Shown here one piece after another: positions 1 to 6,513 of a DNA stretch of 23,125 nucleotides. A program made the translations under genes and the position numbers. Position 1 is the stretch's first letter. Each line of letters opens with the position of its first letter. Source of the stretch: Candidatus Parcubacteria bacterium (lineage in GTDB: Bacteria > Patescibacteriota > Patescibacteriia > UBA1558 > GWA2-36-10); assembly GCA_003599205.1 (NCBI GenBank), contig QZJA01000017.1, forward strand, positions 1 through 23,125, in the 5' to 3' direction. The notes beneath the pieces were generated by a model that searched no databases, was not told the origin of the DNA, and saw nothing but the letters and a program-made list of their open reading frames with translations.

Positions 1-34
1 AAGGAAACGTTCTAGCCAACTGAACTACACTCGC
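1..34 (-). tRNA. tRNA, 5' part only (cut by the window edge)
   Basis: Read on the minus strand from 34 downwards, the sequence gives a 7-base acceptor strand GCGAGTG, the T8-A9 linker, a D stem GTTC/GAAC closing a 9-base loop AGTTGGCTA, G26, the anticodon 5' strand TTTCC and the first loop bases TT. The window ends just before the anticodon, so the amino acid cannot be read. GCG at the 5' end and the GTTC/GAAC D stem would fit a tRNA-Gly, but other identities are possible. A near-consensus promoter lies 16 bases behind it. Confidence 0.85.
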
Positions 35-50
35 TTGATAAAACATAAGT

Positions 51-78
51 ATTATACAAGAAAGTCGTAAAAAGTCAA
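51..78 (-). promoter_or_regulatory. Sigma70-type promoter of the tRNA
   Basis: On the minus strand, -35 TTGACT (78-73), a 16-base spacer and a perfect -10 TATAAT (56-51). Transcription would start near 44, about ten bases before the tRNA 5' end, as expected for a tRNA precursor. It stands back-to-back with the polA promoter. Confidence 0.8.
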
Positions 79-89
79 CCCGCAAACGC

Positions 90-118
90 TTGGTTTTAGC
101 CTCTAAAAATGATATGAT
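90..118 (+). promoter_or_regulatory. Probable polA-holA promoter
   Basis: -35 TTGGTT (90-95), 17-base spacer, -10 TATGAT (113-118). The start site would be near 125, giving a leader of about 18 bases before the polA ATG. No Shine-Dalgarno sequence lies between them. The promoter is flanked by an inverted repeat, GCTTGG at 88-93 and CCAAGC at 123-128. Confidence 0.55.
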
Positions 119-142
119 TAAGCCAAGCTAAAATAAGCAAAT

Positions 143-2863
143 ATGCCTAAAAAACAAGAAAAATTGGTAATAATAGATAGCCACGCTCTACTTCACCGCG
201 CTTGGCACGCTGTACCTCCTTTAAAGACAAAAGATGGCCTAGTAGTAAATGCTGTTTTTGGCTTTACTTCACTGCTAATAAAAATAATAAAAGAACTAAA
301 ACCAGAGTATATAGTCGCTTGCTTTGACTTGGCCGGAAAAACTTTTAGGCATGAGCAATACCAGGATTACAAAGCCCAAAGAATAAAACAAGCTGATGAA
401 TTTTATAGCCAAATACCCCTAACTTATGAGGTACTAGAATCTTTCAATATACCTATTTTGAGCAAAGAAGGCTTTGAAGCAGACGATGTCATTGGTACTA
501 TTGCCAAAAAGGCTTACCAAAACAAAGACTTACAAACTATCATTGTTACCGGAGACCTTGATGCTCTACAACTAGTCAATGATCGTACAGAAATCTTTAC
601 TTTAAAAAGAGGTGTAAATGATACCATTACTTATGATATAGCGGCTGTCAAAGAGCGCTATGGCTTAGAACCAAAACAAATAATAGATCTCAAAGCTATT
701 CAGGGAGATACTTCTGACAATATAAAAGGAGTAAAAGGTATTGGTGCCAAAGGTGCTGGTGATCTAATAAAAAAATTTGGTTCTTTAGAAAACCTTTACG
801 TAAATCTGGACAAGTCTGAGTTGAAAGAAAGAACTAAAAAATTATTGCAAGAACAAAAAAAAGAAGCTTTTGCCAGCAAAGAATTAGTAACTATAGTGAC
901 GAATGTCCCTATAGATTGGCAACTAGAAAAAGCTAGGTTGGCTGATTTTGACCCGGAGGATGTACACAAAATTTTCCAAAAACTAGAATTTAATTCTTTG
1001 CTTGATAAAATCCCTCATCAAGAAACAAAAATAAATTCCCAAATGAGCCTCAGTAAAAATACTGATGCAAATTATAAATATATTACTACGCTGGCGGAAT
1101 TTGATAATTTTTATAAAAATTTAAAAAACCAAAAAATCTTCGCTTTTGACACAGAAACTGAAGGTCTAGATGTTTTAAATGATAAAATAATAGGTATATC
1201 ATTTTGTTGGCAAGCCAAAGAAGCTTATTTTATAAAACTAGGCGATAAAGACTTATCAAAACAGTTCAACGAAAAAATAAAACCGATTTTAGAAGACGAA
1301 AAAATAAAAAAAGTCGGCCATAATTTAAAATTTGACTATAAAGTGCTCAAAATGTTGGGCATTGAAACAAGGGGTTTAGATTTTGATACCTTAGTCGCCG
1401 CTTACCTCATCAATCCTAGTCGTGGCCTACGTCTAGAAGAATTGGCTTTTAGCTATTTGGGCTACAAAAAACTCAAGTTAGCTGACCTTTTGGACAAAGA
1501 GCCAAAAAGAAAAAACGAAATAGACCTTAAACTCATACCAGAAGATCGTCTGGCTTGGTATGGTGCAGAAGACGCCGATATCACTTTCAGACTATACAAA
1601 AAATTACTGCCCATAATAGAAAACAACAAAAATCTAGAACTGCTCAAAAAAATGGAATTGCCACTTCTACCAGTACTGGCAGAAATGGAGCTCAATGGCA
1701 TCAGCTTAGATATAAAATTTTTGGCGGAAATGGAGCTGAAATTTGCCAAAGAAATAAAAAAAGTTAGTCAAAAAATATATGATCTAGCTGGTTCAGAATT
1801 CAATATTTCCTCTCCTTTACAATTAAAAAAAATCCTTTTTGAAGACCTACATATTTCCATTACTGGAATAAAAAAAACCAAAACCGGCTTATCTACAGCC
1901 GCTGCTGAGCTGGATAAAATGAAAGCAGCTCACCCGATAATCCCTCTGATTGTAGAATACCGTGAATTGAGCAAATTACAATCCACCTACATCACTGCTT
2001 TACCAGAAATGGTCAACCCCAAAAGCAAAAGACTGCATACTAGTTTCAACCAGACAGTTACTACCACTGGGCGTTTGTCATCATCTGACCCAAATCTACA
2101 AAACATACCAATCCGGACTGAACTAGGTAGAGAAATTCGCAAAGCTTTTATTGCCCCAAGCAATTATGTTTTATTGTGTGCCGATTATTCGCAAATAGAG
2201 CTACGCCTAGCAGCCTCTATTTCTCAGGATCCAAAAATGATAAAAAGTTTCAAAGACAATGAAGACATCCATGCCCGTACAGCTGCTGAAATACACAAAA
2301 TCCCCTTGGACAAAGTCACCAAAGAAATACGCCGCACCGCCAAAGAGGTAAATTTTGGCATCCTCTATGGTCTCGGGTCTCTTGGTCTATCACAGAGGAC
2401 GGATATGAACCGAAATGAAGCCAAAGAATTTATTGAAAAATACTTTAGGGTATACAAAAAAATAAAAGACTACATAGATAAAACAAAATCTTTTGCTCAT
2501 CGCTATGGCTATGTCCAAACTATTTTTGGTCGCCGACGCTACCTGCCTGATATCAACTCATCTATGCCCATGCTACGAGCCTCAGCCGAACGCATGGCTA
2601 TCAATATGCCACTTCAAGGCACAGCAGCTGATTTGATGAAGCTAGCCATGATAAAGATTTATACTGGCTTGCCAAAAGTAAGTGAGCAGTCTAAAATAGT
2701 CCTACAAGTTCATGATGAATTGGTCATAGAAGTGCCTAAAAATGATGTGGAAAAAGTAGCTAAATTCGTCAAAGAAAGCATGGAAAATATTTACAAATTG
2801 CCCGTACCATTGATAGCGGACATCGAAATAGGCAAAAACTGGGGCAAATTAGAACGCTTATGA
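143..2863 (+). CDS. polA: DNA polymerase I with 5'-nuclease and intact proofreading domain
   Basis: Family A DNA polymerase of 906 residues, the full three-domain length, acting in Okazaki fragment maturation and repair. Residues 1 to about 290 form the 5' nuclease with the acidic motifs EGFEADDVIG and TGDLDALQL and a helix-hairpin-helix region GVKGIGAKGAGDL. The 3'-5' exonuclease shows Exo I D336-T-E338 (FDTETEGLD), Exo II NLKFD and Exo III YGAED, matching the metal ligands of Klenow fragment, so proofreading should be active. The polymerase domain has motif A DYSQIELR (D681), the O-helix with R730, K734, F738 and Y742, and motif C HDE (857-859). F738 corresponds to E. coli F762, which disfavours dideoxynucleotides. 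The ATG at 143 begins directly with the nuclease fold. The TGA stop overlaps the holA start as ATGA, so the two are translationally coupled. Confidence 0.98.
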   Translation: MPKKQEKLVIIDSHALLHRAWHAVPPLKTKDGLVVNAVFGFTSLLIKIIKELKPEYIVACFDLAGKTFRHEQYQDYKAQRIKQADEFYSQIPLTYEVLESFNIPILSKEGFEADDVIGTIAKKAYQNKDLQTIIVTGDLDALQLVNDRTEIFTLKRGVNDTITYDIAAVKERYGLEPKQIIDLKAIQGDTSDNIKGVKGIGAKGAGDLIKKFGSLENLYVNLDKSELKERTKKLLQEQKKEAFASKELVTIVTNVPIDWQLEKARLADFDPEDVHKIFQKLEFNSLLDKIPHQETKINSQMSLSKNTDANYKYITTLAEFDNFYKNLKNQKIFAFDTETEGLDVLNDKIIGISFCWQAKEAYFIKLGDKDLSKQFNEKIKPILEDEKIKKVGHNLKFDYKVLKMLGIETRGLDFDTLVAAYLINPSRGLRLEELAFSYLGYKKLKLADLLDKEPKRKNEIDLKLIPEDRLAWYGAEDADITFRLYKKLLPIIENNKNLELLKKMELPLLPVLAEMELNGISLDIKFLAEMELKFAKEIKKVSQKIYDLAGSEFNISSPLQLKKILFEDLHISITGIKKTKTGLSTAAAELDKMKAAHPIIPLIVEYRELSKLQSTYITALPEMVNPKSKRLHTSFNQTVTTTGRLSSSDPNLQNIPIRTELGREIRKAFIAPSNYVLLCADYSQIELRLAASISQDPKMIKSFKDNEDIHARTAAEIHKIPLDKVTKEIRRTAKEVNFGILYGLGSLGLSQRTDMNRNEAKEFIEKYFRVYKKIKDYIDKTKSFAHRYGYVQTIFGRRRYLPDINSSMPMLRASAERMAINMPLQGTAADLMKLAMIKIYTGLPKVSEQSKIVLQVHDELVIEVPKNDVEKVAKFVKESMENIYKLPVPLIADIEIGKNWGKLERL

Positions 2864-3810
2864 TTTTTTTCTACTACGGCGAGGATTCTTTCCGCGCTGG
2901 ACAAAAAATAAATGCTATCGTTGAAAAGTTCAAGGAAAAAGTAGACCCTAGCGGTCATAGCATACAATACCTTGATGGCGAGGAAATAAAAGCTGATGAT
3001 TTTTTTCAGGCTGTTTCTGTAATTGGATTTTTGGTCAATAAAAAGCTAGTTATTATCAAAAATATTTTCGATAACAAAAAATTAAAAGATTTCCAAGATG
3101 TGCTAATTGATTTTCTAAAAAAACAAAAAGATACACCAGAAGAAAACTATTTAGTGTTTTGGCAAAATGATAAACCTGATACCAGAACCAAACTTTATAA
3201 AACTCTAAGCAAATTCAAATTCAGCGAAGAATTCAATAAGTTAAAACCTAATGAGCTCAACCGCTGGATAAACCAACAAGTAAACAAACATCACAAAACC
3301 ATAAAAAATTCTGCCCTCAGTCTACTGGTCAACTCCGTCGGCAATGACCTCTGGCAACTAAATCAAGAAATAAATAAGTTGGTCAATTACGCTGAAAGTG
3401 AAATAAACGAAGATGATGTCAAAACTCTAGTGCAGGCCAAAATAGACGATAATATTTTTAATCTAGTAGATGCTTTGGGCAATAGAGACAAAAGCCTAGC
3501 CCTAAAACTAATAGAAGAAAAATTAAATGCTGGAGTCAATTCCCAATATATTTTAACCATGATTATTAGACAATTTCGTTTGATAATCAAAGCTAAAGCT
3601 TTAGAAAAACAAGCTAAATATAGTGGCGCTTTGGCCCAAGCACTCAAAGTCCCAAATATGATAGCCGATAAGCTGCTGGCTCAAAGCAAAAAATATGAAA
3701 TGGAACAACTAAAAAAAATATATTTTGAGCTAATGAACTTGGATGAAAAATTAAAAACCACCAGCCAACAGGATAAGATACTTTTTACTCAAATGATCAA
3801 TAATTTATAA
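2860..3810 (+). CDS. holA: DNA polymerase III delta subunit (clamp loader)
   Basis: The 316-residue protein matches the HolA family, which opens the beta sliding clamp as part of the clamp-loader complex. The N terminus FFYYGEDSFRAGQKI is the typical delta start (YGEDxF). It is followed by the ALIDFL-type helices of the AAA+-like domain, which lacks a Walker A as expected for delta. The C-terminal collar domain, about 205-316, contains the characteristic helices with NSQYILTMIIRQFRLI and KVPNMIADKLLAQSKKY. It is slightly shorter than E. coli delta. The start codon overlaps the polA stop by four bases, and a rho-independent hairpin follows the stop at once, so polA and holA form a two-gene replication operon. 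Confidence 0.93.
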   Translation: MIFFYYGEDSFRAGQKINAIVEKFKEKVDPSGHSIQYLDGEEIKADDFFQAVSVIGFLVNKKLVIIKNIFDNKKLKDFQDVLIDFLKKQKDTPEENYLVFWQNDKPDTRTKLYKTLSKFKFSEEFNKLKPNELNRWINQQVNKHHKTIKNSALSLLVNSVGNDLWQLNQEINKLVNYAESEINEDDVKTLVQAKIDDNIFNLVDALGNRDKSLALKLIEEKLNAGVNSQYILTMIIRQFRLIIKAKALEKQAKYSGALAQALKVPNMIADKLLAQSKKYEMEQLKKIYFELMNLDEKLKTTSQQDKILFTQMINNL

Positions 3811-3838
3811 AATCTCTCATGACTGAGAGATTTTTTTA
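3811..3838 (+). terminator. Terminator of polA-holA, overlapping the end of the converging Nudix gene
   Basis: Nine-pair stem AATCTCTCA (3811-3819) / TGAGAGATT (3824-3832) with loop TGAC and a run of seven T at 3831-3837. It begins at the base after the holA stop. The Nudix stop codon and its last codons on the minus strand lie inside the hairpin. On the minus strand the T run is weaker (TTTTAT), so it may work in both directions. Confidence 0.85.
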
Positions 3839-4263
3839 TAAGCTTCTTCTATCGCCCAAGCCTGAGCCGGATGCCACATTTTATCTCTGGCTTCCGCTAT
3901 TTCCAACCAGACCGTAGCATGATCAGGCTCAGTCGGTTGACTGACTTGTTCAAGTTTTTTGGCCAGATAAAAATACCCGTCCATAATAATATAACGCCCA
4001 CTACCAACAGCCAAAAAATAATTCTCGGCATTACCTAGATAATCACCTATCTCCACCCGCCAACCAAGCTCTTCTAAAGCTTCTCTCTCCATACACGTTT
4101 GATGAGACTCACCGATTTCTATACCACCTCCCGGTAAAAAATAACCAGTTGAAGTTTTTACTAGTGCCACCTTACCTTTATCAAAAATCACAAAATAAAC
4201 ACCTGGTCTATACCTATAATCAATACCCTCTACCTTTTCACCAAAAGTTATTTTGTCAGACAT
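3817..4263 (-). CDS. Nudix hydrolase
   Basis: 148-residue Nudix-fold protein with a complete 23-residue Nudix box at 46-68: G46, E52, then R60-E-A-L-E64-E65-L-G67-W68 (GX5EX7REUXEEXGU). These glutamates bind the metal that cleaves nucleoside diphosphates linked to another group. The substrate cannot be told from the sequence; MutT-like nucleotide clean-up or an alarmone/NDP-sugar pyrophosphatase are possible. It follows the AlkD-like gene with one base between stop and start, so the two are probably co-transcribed, which suits a shared damage-control role (inference). Confidence 0.88.
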   Translation of the reverse strand: MSDKITFGEKVEGIDYRYRPGVYFVIFDKGKVALVKTSTGYFLPGGGIEIGESHQTCMEREALEELGWRVEIGDYLGNAENYFLAVGSGRYIIMDGYFYLAKKLEQVSQPTEPDHATVWLEIAEARDKMWHPAQAWAIEEAYKKISQS

Positions 4264-4264
4264 T

Positions 4265-4990
4265 TTATCTAAACTTACCTTTTAAAATATTTTTTCTTCT
4301 TCTCTCGGGCACTCTTTCAATAGCATAGCGCAAGGCCGTTCGTGGAATATTTTTATAATTTGTTTCCAAAAATCGCTCAACTATTTTGGCATCTTTTTTC
4401 CAGGATTCTCTGAGCATCCAGCCGACTGCTTTGTGCATTAGATCTTCTCTATCATTGAACAATAGCCGAGAAAGTTTGAGACAGTCCGTAATATCACCCT
4501 GTTTGATAAAAACGCTGGTGGCAACAATAGAGAATCTTCTCTCCCATAGAATTCTGCTCTTGGCATAGCTATACAAAATTTTCTTGGGCAACAAACCATC
4601 CAAAATTGCCTGGCCTAATATATAGCCAACTGACAAATCAACCAAATCCCAATTGTTTACTTGTTTTCTATTTTTAAGATAAAAGTTTAGTATCTTTTTC
4701 TGTAAAACTTTATCTTTATTTTTAATAGCTAATTTATTTTTTTCTACTAAAATCAAAATTGCTGCCTGACGTATTTCGTGGATCGGAGAATTGATTAATT
4801 TGTTTACTTCTTTAAAATCCAAATCCAAAAATTGTTGAGCAACTTTTCTGACATCAGGCACCCGCACACCAATAAACTGATCACCATAGCCATATTGACC
4901 GAACCCAGTTTTAAAAAACCATTCGTTGGATTTTTTGCGACTAGCTGAAGAATATTTTTTTAGTTCTTTGACTAAATTTTGTGAAGTCAT
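4265..4990 (-). CDS. DNA alkylation repair enzyme, AlkD-like HEAT-repeat glycosylase
   Basis: 241 residues matching the DNA_alkylation (AlkD) family, all-helical HEAT-like glycosylases that excise N3- and N7-alkylpurines without base flipping. Residues expected for activity can be placed: W114 and D118 in NNWDLVDLS (AlkD W109 and D113), an arginine in WERRFS (R151/R152, AlkD R148) and W191 in VGWMLRES (AlkD W187). The first 40 residues, with FFKTGFGQYGYGDQFIGVRVPD, are also typical of the family. The gene lies between rpsT and the Nudix gene on the minus strand. It may have its own promoter that would give a transcript starting at the ATG. Confidence 0.9.
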   Translation of the reverse strand: MTSQNLVKELKKYSSASRKKSNEWFFKTGFGQYGYGDQFIGVRVPDVRKVAQQFLDLDFKEVNKLINSPIHEIRQAAILILVEKNKLAIKNKDKVLQKKILNFYLKNRKQVNNWDLVDLSVGYILGQAILDGLLPKKILYSYAKSRILWERRFSIVATSVFIKQGDITDCLKLSRLLFNDREDLMHKAVGWMLRESWKKDAKIVERFLETNYKNIPRTALRYAIERVPERRRKNILKGKFR

Positions 4991-4996
4991 GGGATA

Positions 4997-5025
4997 ATTC
5001 TAACAAAGTAAAAAGCTCCCCACAA
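4997..5025 (-). promoter_or_regulatory. Possible promoter of the AlkD-like gene, with its -35 inside the rpsT terminator
   Basis: On the minus strand, TTGTGG (5025-5020), 17-base spacer, TAGAAT (5002-4997). The predicted start falls at or within a base of the ATG at 4990, implying a leaderless mRNA. The -35 sits in the loop and 3' arm of the rpsT terminator. Read-through from rpsT is the alternative. Confidence 0.4.
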
Positions 5026-5032
5026 GGGGAGC
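5010..5032 (-). terminator. rpsT terminator
   Basis: Seven-pair GC-rich stem GCTCCCC/GGGGAGC (5032-5026 and 5021-5015) with a four-base loop, followed on the minus strand by TTTTT (5014-5010). It lies eleven bases after the rpsT stop. Confidence 0.88.
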
Positions 5033-5043
5033 CTTTATATAAT

Positions 5044-5364
5044 TTATTTTTTCTCTTCTTTGCTCTCTGCCTTTTTGACTGGCTTTGGTTGGCTACTGGC
5101 ACCAGCTTTTTTGAGCATCTTGGCAAAACGGCTCTTTTTGCGATTAGCAGTATTGGGCTTTATAATACCAGATTTAACGGCCTTATCTACTGCTTTTTGC
5201 AGAGAATAAGTAAGTTCGGCTGATTTATCCTTAATATCACCTTTAACAGCTGATTTCTGACCGCTTTTGAGGATTTCTTTGATATTTCTATTAACCAAGG
5301 AGTTACTTCTAGTACGCTTAACAGTCTGCCTTAGGTGTTTAATAGCTGCTTTTTTATTTGGCAT
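5044..5364 (-). CDS. rpsT: 30S ribosomal protein S20
   Basis: 106-residue basic helical protein. The start MPNKKAAIKHLRQTVKRTRSN and the helix KGIIKPNTANRKKSR-like segment (here SGIIKPNTANRKKSR, about 74-88) are the S20 signature. S20 binds 16S rRNA helices 9 and 44 early in small-subunit assembly. The tail after about residue 92 is a low-complexity Lys/Ser/Glu extension (PKPVKKAESKEEKK) that makes it longer than the usual 85-90 residues. It has its own strong promoter and a strong terminator, so it is mainly a single-gene unit. A weak purine stretch AAAAAGAG precedes the ATG. Confidence 0.96.
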   Translation of the reverse strand: MPNKKAAIKHLRQTVKRTRSNSLVNRNIKEILKSGQKSAVKGDIKDKSAELTYSLQKAVDKAVKSGIIKPNTANRKKSRFAKMLKKAGASSQPKPVKKAESKEEKK

Positions 5365-5394
5365 AAAACTCTTTTTACGTTAAAATAATAATAA

Positions 5395-5422
5395 TTGAAC
5401 TTTCAAGATATTACCATAAAAT
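5395..5422 (+). promoter_or_regulatory. Candidate promoter of the small plus-strand gene
   Basis: -35 TTGAAC (5395-5400), 16-base spacer, -10 TAAAAT (5417-5422). The start would be near 5429, about 13 bases before the ATG at 5442. It occupies the same stretch as the rpsT promoter, so one polymerase would exclude the other. Confidence 0.45.
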
Positions 5423-5436
5423 AATTATTAAGTCAA
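5408..5436 (-). promoter_or_regulatory. rpsT promoter
   Basis: Minus strand -35 TTGACT (5436-5431), 17-base spacer, -10 TAATAT (5413-5408). Predicted start near 5401 gives a leader of about 37 bases. It overlaps, in the opposite direction, a candidate promoter for the 82-residue gene. Confidence 0.75.
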
Positions 5437-5441
5437 GATAT

Positions 5442-5690
5442 ATGTCTGATGAAATTTCTAGCGAACAGCAACGTTTGGTTATAGAGAAACTAGAGCGTTC
5501 TAGCGACTCTCTCACTAGCACCAAAAAATTTAACGAAAAATATGCCTCAAATATAGGACATATGGGCGAAAGAGCTATGATAATCACCGATTTTGCCAGA
5601 AAAATGAAAGCTACGGAATTTTCCAGCTACGACGTAGAAAGATTTACTAAGGAAGTTACTGGCAAAAATATTGATCTAGAGAGTCTATAA
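5442..5690 (+). CDS. Small protein of unknown function (82 residues)
   Basis: I do not recognise this family. The protein is charged and probably mostly helical, with no membrane segment, signal peptide or cysteine. Residues 1-35 are rich in Ser, Glu and Lys, the middle contains GHMGERAMIITDFARKMKATEF, and the end reads VERFTKEVTGKNIDLESL. The open frame fills a gap between two minus-strand genes, has codon use like its neighbours and has a plausible promoter, which favours a real gene. Its last 35 bases overlap the 3' end of truB on the other strand, so the two converge tail to tail without a terminator between them. A helical regulator or structural small protein is possible, but nothing shows it. 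Confidence 0.65.
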   Translation: MSDEISSEQQRLVIEKLERSSDSLTSTKKFNEKYASNIGHMGERAMIITDFARKMKATEFSSYDVERFTKEVTGKNIDLESL

Positions 5691-6438
5691 CATCTTTTAC
5701 TGGCAGGCCACTGGTTATTAAAGTATCTTTATCTATTTTGTCTAGCGCTGGAGCATTATCAAGCGATAATTTACCAATAGACAAACGACGTAAATCAGTC
5801 AAAACTGCCCCCGTCTTTAGCTCTTGACCCAAATCATGAGCTAGACTTCTGATATAAGTGCCAGCCGAACATTCAACTAAGAGCTGTACTTTGGGATATT
5901 TAAATTTTATGACTTTTATTTTATAAATTTCCACTTCTTTTATTGGTGGATCTATTTTTTTACCAGCCCGAGCCAACTTATATAATTTTTGGCCTTCAAC
6001 TTTCTTGGCTGAAAAAGCAGGCGCTTGCTGTTTTATTGATCCCTTAAATTTTGTCAGCGCTTGAAGCAAATCATTTTTGACAAATGGTTTAGCCTTACTA
6101 TTTACTTTTAACTCACCCTCAAGATCGTAAGTTTCTGAGACCTGCCCAAACAAAATATCAGCCAAATAAACTTTGGGCAGATAATGAAAATAATCCAGAA
6201 GTTGTGTAGCCTTTCCTGTGGCTAAAATCAATAAACCTGAAGCTAAGGGGTCTAAAGTCCCCGAAAATCCTACTCTCTTTAAATTCAAAATTTTACGCAG
6301 GATAATTATGGCTTTGAAAGAAGTTACTTTTTTTGGTTTATCAAGCAAATAAATTTTAGCTTGGGAATCAGCTAAAATATTTTTATATTTATTACTGGCT
6401 TTAAAATTTTGCCAAGCTTTTCGGCTTTGCTCCGACAT
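5656..6438 (-). CDS. truB: tRNA pseudouridine(55) synthase
   Basis: Converts U55 of the tRNA T-loop to pseudouridine. The ATG at 6438 gives 260 residues. A TTG nine codons upstream would give 269, but ATG is preferred. Motif I is LLDKPKKVTSF (about 31-41), and motif II GFSGTLDPLASGLL holds the catalytic aspartate D63. KVEGQKLYKLARAGK and the CSAGTYIRSLAHDLG stretch, which binds the target base, are also present. About 25 residues precede the usual family start. The C-terminal PUA-like part is short. The gene follows the penicillin-binding protein terminator and has no clear promoter of its own. Its 3' end overlaps the small convergent gene. Confidence 0.95.
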   Translation of the reverse strand: MSEQSRKAWQNFKASNKYKNILADSQAKIYLLDKPKKVTSFKAIIILRKILNLKRVGFSGTLDPLASGLLILATGKATQLLDYFHYLPKVYLADILFGQVSETYDLEGELKVNSKAKPFVKNDLLQALTKFKGSIKQQAPAFSAKKVEGQKLYKLARAGKKIDPPIKEVEIYKIKVIKFKYPKVQLLVECSAGTYIRSLAHDLGQELKTGAVLTDLRRLSIGKLSLDNAPALDKIDKDTLITSGLPVKDVIDSLDQYFCQ

Positions 6439-6477
6439 AAGTGTATCTTTAGTAAGAATTAACAAAAAACTAACTAA

Positions 6478-6513
6478 TAAAAATACCCTAATAAAAATTT
6501 AAGGGTATTTTTT
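6478..6513 (-). terminator. Terminator between the penicillin-binding protein gene and truB
   Basis: Nine-pair stem AGGGTATTT (6502-6510) / AAATACCCT (6481-6489) with a 12-base AT loop. On the minus strand it is followed by TTTTTATTAG and begins directly after the PBP stop. The other side also has a T run (6508-6513). Confidence 0.7.

Noticed and set aside
1462..1749. Minus-strand open frame of 95 codons inside polA
   Set aside because: It lies antisense to a fully conserved polymerase and has a Ser/Leu-rich, shadow-like composition.
4985..5223. Plus-strand open frame of 80 codons over rpsT
   Set aside because: It is antisense to the complete S20 gene and its terminator.
6439..6465. TTG start for TruB nine codons upstream
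   Set aside because: An ATG is available at 6438, and the family needs none of the additional residues.
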